Below are positions 58,682 through 64,000 of a stretch of 64,000 nt of DNA, one piece after another (positions within the stretch are counted from its first letter, which is position 1; the number at the start of each line of letters is the position of its first letter). The stretch covers positions 372,001 through 436,000 of the forward strand of contig NZ_JAVFWO010000004.1 in the NCBI RefSeq assembly GCF_031085295.1, in the 5' to 3' direction. This DNA comes from Microbacterium psychrotolerans (GTDB taxonomy: Bacteria > Actinomycetota > Actinomycetes > Actinomycetales > Microbacteriaceae). The notes beneath the pieces are model-generated. The model saw only the letters and a list, made by a program, of their open reading frames with translations. It was not told the origin of the DNA and did no database searches. A program made the translations under genes and the position numbers.

Positions 58682-59212
58682 GTGACTGACGCGACCCGCT
58701 ACATCGTTGCGACCGACGGAGCCTGCAAGGGCAACCCGGGGCCGACCGGCTGGGCGTGGGTCGGCGAGGACGGGCACTGGGCCGCGGGCGCGATCCCGCT
58801 CGGCACGAACAACGTCGGCGAGCTGATGGGTCTTCTCAAGGCGATCGAGGACCACGCCGACGTCGAGAACCTCGTGGTGCAGGCCGATTCGAAATACGCC
58901 ATCGACACCTACACGAAGTGGATGGACGGCCACCGCCGCCGAGGCTGGAAGACCTCGACCGGCGCGCCGACGAAGAACGTCGACATCCTCGAGCAGCTCA
59001 TCGTCGCGCGCGATGCGCGCCGGACGGCGGGCATGCCCGACGTCGTGCTCGAGCATGTCCGCGGGCACTCCGGCCACGTGCTCAACGCCTGGGCCGACGA
59101 GCGCGCCGTTCGCGCGTCCGAGCACGCGGCCAAGGGCGTCGCGAGCGCGTGGTCGTCGCTCGGCGCGCAGGACCGCATCGACGTCTCGACGCGCCCGAAG
59201 AACGGCCGCTGA
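58682..59212 (+). CDS. rnhA: Ribonuclease HI
   Basis: A 176-residue RNase H: catalytic acids Asp12 (ATDGACKGNPGP), Glu47 (NNVGELMG), Asp69 (VQADSKYAI) and Asp139 (NAWADERA), plus the flexible His loop region (EHVRGHSGHVLNAW). It degrades RNA in RNA-DNA hybrids. A C-terminal tail of about 30 residues (KGVASAWSSLGAQDRIDVSTRPKNGR) extends the minimal domain. Leaderless start. Confidence 0.95.
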   Translation: MTDATRYIVATDGACKGNPGPTGWAWVGEDGHWAAGAIPLGTNNVGELMGLLKAIEDHADVENLVVQADSKYAIDTYTKWMDGHRRRGWKTSTGAPTKNVDILEQLIVARDARRTAGMPDVVLEHVRGHSGHVLNAWADERAVRASEHAAKGVASAWSSLGAQDRIDVSTRPKNGR

Positions 59213-59215
59213 GCC

Positions 59216-60682
59216 TCAGAGCTGCGCACGATACTCCTGCCAGGCCTCGCCGAGCCGGCGCACGCCCTCCTGCAGCAGCGCCTCCCGCGCCGTGTAGGGC
59301 ACGCGGATGTGATCGTCGTAGGTGATGGAGGCCGTGAACTCGGTGCCGCCCGCCACCGCGACGCCGCGCATCGAGGCCACGCGCGAGAGCGCGGTCGCCG
59401 AGCCCACCGGCAGCCGCGCCCAGACCGCCAGGCCGCCGCGCGGCGGCGTCACCTGCCAGTCGGGAAGGTGCTCGGACATCGCCGCGAGCAGCTGGGCCGA
59501 TGCGACCGTGTGCGTCTCGCCGACGGAGCGGCGCAGCGCCCGGGCCTCGTCGACGAGATCGAGCGCGAGCAGCTGCGCGGGGACGCTGGTCGACTGGTCG
59601 ACGAGCTGGCGCAGCGCGCGCAGACGGCGCACCAGCACGGGGTCGGCGCGCAGCCATCCGATCCGCAGCCCCGACCAGCACCACTTCGACAGCGAGTCGG
59701 CGACGATGATCGGGGCGTCCGGGCGCAGGGCGGCGAGCGTCGGCGGCACCACCCCGTCGAACGAGATGTGCGCGAGCACCCGGTCCTCGAGCACCGGGAC
59801 GCCGTACTCCGCCGACAGGTCGGCGATCCGCTGTCGCCCTGCCGCCGGCAGGCGCGTGCCCGTCGGGTTGTGGTGGTGCGGGTTCACGGCGACCAGCACC
59901 GGGCGCAGTGCCACGATCGCCGCCTCGAGCTCGTCGACGTCGATGCCGTCGGGACCGATGGTCACCCCGTGCACGCGGCCGCCGCGTCGGCGCACCGAGT
60001 CGGCGAGCCCCGGCCACGTGACCGACTCGGTCAGCACGACGTCGCCCGGCGACACCAGTTCGTCCACCACGAGGCTGATCGCCTGCTGTGCGCCGTGCGT
60101 CACCAGGATCTGCGCGGCCGTGGCAGGAGTGCCCTCCTCCTCGAGCAGTGCGGCCAGGCGGGCACGCAGGATCGGCAGCCCCGCGGGGTCGGTCTCGGCC
60201 AGCGTCACAGGATCGAGTGTCGGAGCGTGCGCGCGCACGATGTCGAGAGCCAGCGGCGGCATCGCCGGCACGGCGCGGAGCAGGTCGATGCCCGACGGGA
60301 GCGCAGAGAACAGCCCCTCGCCACGGGCCGTCCGCTCACGGACCGGGAGCGCCGCGCCGACGTGACCGGCGACCCGGGTGCCGCTCCCCTGCCGCCGCTC
60401 GACCAGCTCGTCCTCGCTCAGCAGCGCGTAGGCGGCGACGACGGTGCCGCGCGACACGGAGATCGCGCCGGCCAGTGCACGCTCGGCGGGGAGGCGGTCG
60501 CCGGGACGCAGCTCGCCGCCCTCGATGAGCGCGGCGATGGCCTGTGCGAGCTGGACGGTGAGCGTGCCGTCGCCCTGCGCCCATCGGCCGAGCCGGCCGG
60601 CCAGCCGGGAGGCTTCGACCGTGCCGCCGAGTGCCACCCGGTGGTCCACCAGCCGCTCATTGGCCCTGTGAACAGTCGTCAT
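59216..60682 (-). CDS. MocR-type regulator (GntR fused to aminotransferase)
   Basis: A 488-residue protein with an N-terminal GntR helix-turn-helix (LAQAIAALIEGGELRPGDRLPAERALAGAISVSRGTVVAAYALLSEDELVERRQGSGTRV) and a PLP-dependent aminotransferase-like domain with NPHHHNPTGTRLP and the PLP-binding Lys in VADSLSKWCWSGLRIGW. MocR proteins (PdxR, TauR, GabR, YczR) sense PLP or amino compounds. The ATG at 60682 is used. Inverted TGGTCCAAT/ATTGGACCA sites lie upstream. Confidence 0.93.
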   Translation of the reverse strand: MTTVHRANERLVDHRVALGGTVEASRLAGRLGRWAQGDGTLTVQLAQAIAALIEGGELRPGDRLPAERALAGAISVSRGTVVAAYALLSEDELVERRQGSGTRVAGHVGAALPVRERTARGEGLFSALPSGIDLLRAVPAMPPLALDIVRAHAPTLDPVTLAETDPAGLPILRARLAALLEEEGTPATAAQILVTHGAQQAISLVVDELVSPGDVVLTESVTWPGLADSVRRRGGRVHGVTIGPDGIDVDELEAAIVALRPVLVAVNPHHHNPTGTRLPAAGRQRIADLSAEYGVPVLEDRVLAHISFDGVVPPTLAALRPDAPIIVADSLSKWCWSGLRIGWLRADPVLVRRLRALRQLVDQSTSVPAQLLALDLVDEARALRRSVGETHTVASAQLLAAMSEHLPDWQVTPPRGGLAVWARLPVGSATALSRVASMRGVAVAGGTEFTASITYDDHIRVPYTAREALLQEGVRRLGEAWQEYRAQL

Positions 60683-60694
60683 AGCACCGCATTC

Positions 60695-60762
60695 TGGTCC
60701 AATGTTCACGTCAGACGCCATTGTTTCCGCCACGCTCGGGCCAGTTGCTCCCGATTGGACCA
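60695..60762. promoter_or_regulatory. Inverted TGGTCCAAT / ATTGGACCA sites
   Basis: TGGTCCAAT at 60695-60703 and its exact reverse complement ATTGGACCA at 60754-60762, centres 59 bp apart. They flank the MocR start and lie around the putative start of the divergent gene, fitting an autoregulator site pair. Confidence 0.55.
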
Positions 60763-61094
60763 TTCAGGAGCTCGTCGCGTGGATCGCCGACGACGACGCC
60801 CGCTCCCACGACGAGACGCTCCGGCCCCTGCTCTCGGCCGTCCTCGCCGGCCTCGCACCCGACGCCTCACCGGCTCTGACTCCGCGCTCGCCGGTGGCGC
60901 TCGTGCGGGCGGTCGCGTCGCACCTCCGCGCCGCGCCGGCCCTACGAGACGTCACGCTCGGCGACCGGGCACTCCGTGACGTCGCAGACGACGCGATCAG
61001 CGCCGCGGCGACACAGATAGCGGCGGCCACCGACCGCCACGCACCGGCGCCGGCACCGGCATCCGTCCGTCGCCCGAGCCTCCGGCTCACCTGA
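60702..61094 (+). CDS. Small protein of unknown function, divergent from the MocR gene
   Basis: A 130-residue frame: ELVAWIADDDARSHDETLRPLLSAVLAGLAPDASP...VALVRAVASHLRAAPALRDV, largely alpha-helical. Codon bias becomes typical only after about codon 22, and an operator half-site lies inside the first 20 codons, so the start may be wrong or the frame may be chance. No family was recognised. Confidence 0.45.
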   Translation: MFTSDAIVSATLGPVAPDWTIQELVAWIADDDARSHDETLRPLLSAVLAGLAPDASPALTPRSPVALVRAVASHLRAAPALRDVTLGDRALRDVADDAISAAATQIAAATDRHAPAPAPASVRRPSLRLT

Positions 61095-61101
61095 GCCGGA
61101 G
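61080..61101. terminator. Perfect inverted repeat at the end of the 60702 frame
   Basis: CTCCGGCTCA-cc-TGAGCCGGAG is a 10-bp inverted repeat with a 2-nt spacer that includes the stop codon, between convergent genes. Confidence 0.5.
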
Positions 61102-61120
61102 CGTCGGGCGGGACCGCGGC

Positions 61121-61483
61121 TCAGCTCTCGGTCATGCCCTCGTAGAGGCCGATCGCGTTGCCGTCGGGGTCGCCGATCACGGCCCACCAGCTCGTGGGAG
61201 AGATCTGGCTCTTCTCCATGAGCACGGTGCCGCCTGCATCCTTCGCCGCCGCGACCGTCTCGTCGATGGAGTCGACCTCGACATACGAACGGGGCTGGGT
61301 GAAGCCGTCCTCGCGCGGCGCGAGACCGCCGCCCGAGATCTTGTTGGGCGCCTGCCACATGGGGTATCCCTCGAAGCCGGGCACCTCCGCGATCTGCCAG
61401 CCGAACAGGCCCGAATAGAACTCCGTCGCCCTGCCGAGATCGGTGACGGGGATGTCGATGTGCGTGATGTCGCCGTGAGCCAT
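61121..61483 (-). CDS. VOC-family protein
   Basis: A 120-residue glyoxalase-like protein: GDITHIDIPVTDLGRATEFYSGLFGWQIAEVPGFEGYPMW, SYVEVDSIDETVAAAKDAGGTVLMEKSQI and WWAVIGDPDGNAIGLYEGMTES. It is one of three VOC genes in this window. The substrate is unknown. GAGAGGA precedes the ATG. Confidence 0.88.
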   Translation of the reverse strand: MAHGDITHIDIPVTDLGRATEFYSGLFGWQIAEVPGFEGYPMWQAPNKISGGGLAPREDGFTQPRSYVEVDSIDETVAAAKDAGGTVLMEKSQISPTSWWAVIGDPDGNAIGLYEGMTES

Positions 61484-61551
61484 GGTGGTTCCTCTCGTGC
61501 GGATCCGACCCGGTCAGTCTCCGCCGCCCGCGCCCGAGCCACAAGAGCCCG

Positions 61552-61618
61552 CGAGAGTGCACCTGGTGGACGAGGGGCGGGGAACCACCCATCCTCTCGT
61601 CCACCAGATGCACTCTCG
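61552..61618. terminator. Long hairpin related to the one at 23440
   Basis: CGAGAGTGCA pairs with TGCACTCTCG and CTGGTGGACGAG with CTCGTCCACCAG, with one mismatch between the arms. The core GAGTGCA(C/T)CT matches that in the 23440-23500 hairpin. It lies beyond the Nudix stop and upstream of the VOC gene. Confidence 0.6.
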
Positions 61619-61661
61619 GGTCGAACGGGGGGCGGGGGCGGGGCGAGGAGGGCCGGGGGGA

Positions 61662-62150
61662 TCAGGCGGAGGAGGACGAGGACGCCTCCGCGAGGTGCGC
61701 CTCGAGCGCGTCGATCGCGGGACGCTGGCCTTTCACGAGGCGCTCGCGGGCGGCATCCGGGCTCGTCCACTCGACGCGATCGATTTCGGGGAACGACGCC
61801 GTCCGCCCCGAGCGCGGCGGCCATTCCAGCTCGAACTCGCCGAACGCGAGATCGTCGAGCGAGAAGCCCGTCCCGTCGGCGATGAACACCGTGACCCGCT
61901 TGCCCGACGAGTATGCGAAGGTGCCGAGCTCGGCGTAGGGCGGCTCGGGCGGGTCGACGCCGAGCTCCTCGCGGAACTCCCGCCGTGCGGCATCCAGCGC
62001 GCTCTCCTCGCCCTCAGTGAACTCGCCCTTGGGGATCGACCAGGCGCCGGCATCCTTGCTCGCCCAGAACGGCCCGCCCATGTGTGCGATGAGCACCTGG
62101 AGTTCGGGCGCGAGCCGGTAGAGAAGGATGCCGGCGCTGGTGATCGCCAT
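61662..62150 (-). CDS. Nudix hydrolase
   Basis: A 162-residue protein with a complete Nudix box, GEFTEGEESALDAARREFREELGV (Gx5Ex7REUxEExGU). Family members hydrolyse nucleoside diphosphates linked to another moiety. The segment WSIPKGEF and the Ser-rich C-terminal tail are typical of a small subgroup with unknown substrate. Confidence 0.94.
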   Translation of the reverse strand: MAITSAGILLYRLAPELQVLIAHMGGPFWASKDAGAWSIPKGEFTEGEESALDAARREFREELGVDPPEPPYAELGTFAYSSGKRVTVFIADGTGFSLDDLAFGEFELEWPPRSGRTASFPEIDRVEWTSPDAARERLVKGQRPAIDALEAHLAEASSSSSA

Positions 62151-62186
62151 GTCGGTCCCGAGGTCGCGGGTTCTCGAGGCTGCCGG

Positions 62187-63200
62187 TCAGACCAGGCGGG
62201 TCTCGGGCGACACGGTGTACGTGTCCTCCGGGTCGCGGTAGACGACGTCGCCCAGGGCGGCGTCGATGGCGGCGAGGGTATCGGCGTCGAGCACGACACC
62301 CGAGGCCTTGACCGTCTCGGCGAGCTGCTCGGGGCGCGATGCCCCGACCAGTGCCGACGCGACGTTCTTGTTCTGCAGCACCCAGGCGATGGCGAGCTGG
62401 GGCATCGACAGCCCCGCCTGCTCGGCCACCGGCTTGAGCCCCTGGACCGCCTGGAGCACCTCGTCGCGCAGGAAGGACTTGATGAATCCCGCGCCGCTCT
62501 TCTCATCCGTGGCGCGCGAGCCCTCGGGCACCGGCTCACCGGGCAGGTACTTGCCCGACAGCACGCCCTGGGCCATCGGCGACCACACGATCTGCGAGAT
62601 GCCGAGCTCCTCGGAGGCCGGCACCACCTTGCCCTCGATCACGCGCCACAGCGCCGAGTACTGCGGCTGGTTGGAGATGAGCTGAACGCCGTAGCTCCGC
62701 GCGAGCGCGTGACCCTCGCGCAGCTGCTCCGCCGTCCACTCCGACACGCCGATGTAGAGCGCCTTGCCCTGGCGGACGACGTCGGCGAACGCCTGGAACG
62801 TCTCCTCGAGCGGCGTCTCGTAGTCGAAGCGGTGCGCCTGGTACAGGTCGACGTAGTCGGTGCCGAGGCGCTTCAGCGATCCGTTGATCGACTCGAAGAT
62901 GTGCTTGCGGCTGAGGCCGGTGTCGTTGGGGCCCTTGGGGCCGGTCGGGAAGTAGACCTTGGTGAAGATCTCGAGCGATTCGCGGCGCTGACCCGTGAGC
63001 GCCTTGCCGAGGACTTCTTCCGCCAGCGTGTTGGCGTACACGTCTGCGGTGTCGAACGTGGTGATGCCGGCATCCAGTGCCGCATGGACCGTCGCGATGG
63101 CGGCCGAGTCGTCGACCTGCGAGCCGTGGGTGACCCAGTTGCCGTAGGTGATCTCGCTGACCTTGAGACCGCTGTTTCCGAGGTACCGGTAATTGACCAT
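62187..63200 (-). CDS. Aldo/keto reductase
   Basis: A 337-residue NADPH enzyme of the Kv-beta/AKR type: GITTFDTADVYANTLAEEVLGKAL with the catalytic Asp/Tyr, IFTKVYFPTGPKGPNDTGLSRKHIFESINGSLKRLGTDYVDLYQAHRFD with catalytic Lys and His, and SPMAQGVLSGKYLPG. The substrate is a carbonyl compound of unknown identity. Leaderless start after TAGCGT. Confidence 0.93.
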   Translation of the reverse strand: MVNYRYLGNSGLKVSEITYGNWVTHGSQVDDSAAIATVHAALDAGITTFDTADVYANTLAEEVLGKALTGQRRESLEIFTKVYFPTGPKGPNDTGLSRKHIFESINGSLKRLGTDYVDLYQAHRFDYETPLEETFQAFADVVRQGKALYIGVSEWTAEQLREGHALARSYGVQLISNQPQYSALWRVIEGKVVPASEELGISQIVWSPMAQGVLSGKYLPGEPVPEGSRATDEKSGAGFIKSFLRDEVLQAVQGLKPVAEQAGLSMPQLAIAWVLQNKNVASALVGASRPEQLAETVKASGVVLDADTLAAIDAALGDVVYRDPEDTYTVSPETRLV

Positions 63201-63207
63201 GAGGAAA

Positions 63208-63213
63208 ACGCTA
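63208..63213 (-). promoter_or_regulatory. -10 box TAGCGT, leaderless promoter
   Basis: On the minus strand TAGCGT is followed by seven bases (TTTCCTC) and the ATG at 63200. Confidence 0.55.
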
Positions 63214-63281
63214 CCTGCCTCCGGTGAGGTGCCGGCGCGCAGCGGGTCAGGTCGCCGACTCCATGAAACACGGCGGAACGA

Positions 63282-63325
63282 ACGGATGCCGCGACCGGCG
63301 CGTGAGCACCGGCCGCGGCATCCGT
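63282..63325. terminator. Hairpin built from ACGGATGCCGCG / CGCGGCATCCGT
   Basis: Twelve bases pair perfectly, then CCGG with CCGG after one mismatch, over a 10-nt loop. It lies 14 nt beyond the stop of the ABC exporter gene on the minus strand. Confidence 0.65.
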
Positions 63326-63338
63326 CGTCAGGCGCCGG

Positions 63339-64000
63339 TCAGACCACGCGGGCCGACTCGTCCTCGACGGCGTCATCGCCGGCCCCGGCCGACGCCTCGC
63401 CGTGGGCGGCCTCGGAGAGCGCGCGCGCCTCCTCGTCGAGATCGGTCGCCGCCTGCTCGAACTGCGAGTTGTAGAGCCGGAAGTACGCGCCCTTGGCGAC
63501 GATGAGCTCGTCGTGCGTGCCCTTCTCGACGATCCCGCCGTTCTCCATCACGAGGATGAGGTCGGCGTCGCGGATGGTCGACAGGCGGTGTGCGATCACG
63601 AAGGACGTCCGGCCTTCGCGCAGCGCCGCCATGGCGTGCTGCAGCAGCAGCTCGGTGCGGGTGTCGACGGAGCTGGTCGCCTCGTCGAGGATCAGCACCG
63701 ACGGCTGCGCCACGAACGCGCGGGCGATCGTGATGAGCTGCTTCTCGCCGGCCGAGATGTTCGACGCATCCTCATCGAGGAGCGTGTCGTAGCCGTCCGG
63801 CAGGGAGTGCACGAAACGATCGACGTAGGTCGCCCGCGCGGCGGCGAGGATCTCGTCGTCGGTCGCGTCGGCGCGGCCGTAGCGGATGTTCTCGCGGATC
63901 GTGCCGGCGAACAGCCACGGGTCCTGCAGCACCATTCCCGTCTTGGCGCGGATGTCGCGACGCGTGAGCTGCGCGATGTCCTGCCCGTTGAGGAGGATGC
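63339..64000 (-). CDS. ABC exporter (fused permease-ATPase), C-terminal part
   Basis: The visible 220 residues are the nucleotide-binding domain of a heterodimer-type exporter (LmrCD/MsbA-like): [21 protein letters not shown] (Q loop), signature [16 protein letters not shown] (ISAGEKQ in place of LSGGQ), Walker [43 protein letters not shown]. The Ser-Ala-Gly-Glu signature is typical of one half of an exporter pair. An acidic tail follows. Walker A and the membrane domain lie beyond the window. Confidence 0.93.
   Translation of the reverse strand, partial: ILLNGQDIAQLTRRDIRAKTGMVLQDPWLFAGTIRENIRYGRADATDDEILAAARATYVDRFVHSLPDGYDTLLDEDASNISAGEKQLITIARAFVAQPSVLILDEATSSVDTRTELLLQHAMAALREGRTSFVIAHRLSTIRDADLILVMENGGIVEKGTHDELIVAKGAYFRLYNSQFEQAATDLDEEARALSEAAHGEASAGAGDDAVEDESARVV

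Noticed and set aside
1..64000. tRNA, rRNA, CRISPR arrays, insertion sequences or prophage
   Set aside because: No cloverleaf-type or rRNA-like sequence, no regularly spaced identical repeats and no transposase or integrase motif was seen in any frame.

Overview
The window is about 70% GC, densely packed and rich in short operons. It looks like the chromosome of a high-GC actinobacterium of the Microbacteriaceae, probably Microbacterium or a close relative. The grounds are a complete F420-0:L-glutamate ligase, F420-type (LLM) oxidoreductase, small DUF7882-type proteins, an actinobacterial bifunctional PutA, strong GC3 bias, and many genes whose -10 hexamer (TANNNT) sits only 6-8 nt before the start codon (leaderless mRNAs). 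No rRNA, tRNA, CRISPR array, integrase, transposase or phage gene was seen.

Layout. 1-5 kb: the 5' end of putA, divergent from a LysR-type regulator; a three-gene run of single-pass membrane proteins; a polytopic membrane protein; a coiled-coil membrane protein. 5-9 kb: a bacteriophytochrome-diguanylate cyclase, an EAL protein and two DUF7882 paralogues, which looks like a light/c-di-GMP locus. 9-15.8 kb: thioesterase, GNAT, CofE/FbiB-type ligase, a sensor kinase / response regulator / DUF4097-like membrane protein operon, an LLM oxidoreductase and a pentapeptide-repeat protein. 15.9-23.3 kb: etfB-etfA-cytochrome b operon, a MarR regulator, then acyl-CoA dehydrogenase - mmsB - enoyl-CoA hydratase (branched-chain, valine-type acyl-CoA oxidation). 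ETF made by the first unit would accept electrons from the dehydrogenase of the second.

23.5-41.7 kb is the most accessory-looking part: small single genes that switch strand often, a giant secreted amylopullulanase with LacI-type operators, two gene remnants, a VWA/substrate-binding fusion, a leaderless small ORF followed by a terminator-like hairpin in front of a two-gene TraR/DksA unit, a GH2 beta-mannosidase with its own LacI-type palindrome, dodecin and a quinone oxidoreductase. 41.8-48.1 kb is a GntR - prpD - prpB - prpC - PaaI-type thioesterase methylcitrate (propionate) operon followed by a thiolase. Together with the acyl-CoA genes it would dispose of the propionyl-CoA made by branched-chain oxidation.

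48.1-58.7 kb holds two ABC export systems back to back. One has two MacB-type ATPases and two very large FtsX-type permeases (minus strand). The other is an ABC-2 ATPase/permease pair with a MarR-like regulator (plus strand). They share a divergent region carrying a 7-3-7 palindrome and 11-bp-spaced direct repeats. 58.7-64 kb: RNase HI, a MocR-type regulator, a VOC protein, a Nudix hydrolase, an aldo/keto reductase and the 3' part of an ABC exporter cut by the window edge.

Most interesting for follow-up: the etfBA-cytochrome b operon, whose third product has a long tail with three identical 17-residue motifs; the leaderless small ORF plus hairpin at 36.3-36.6 kb; the widespread leaderless promoters, several of which reuse the TAG stop codon of a neighbour as the start of the -10 box; and a shared TGTATACA operator in front of both the prp and etf transcription units.
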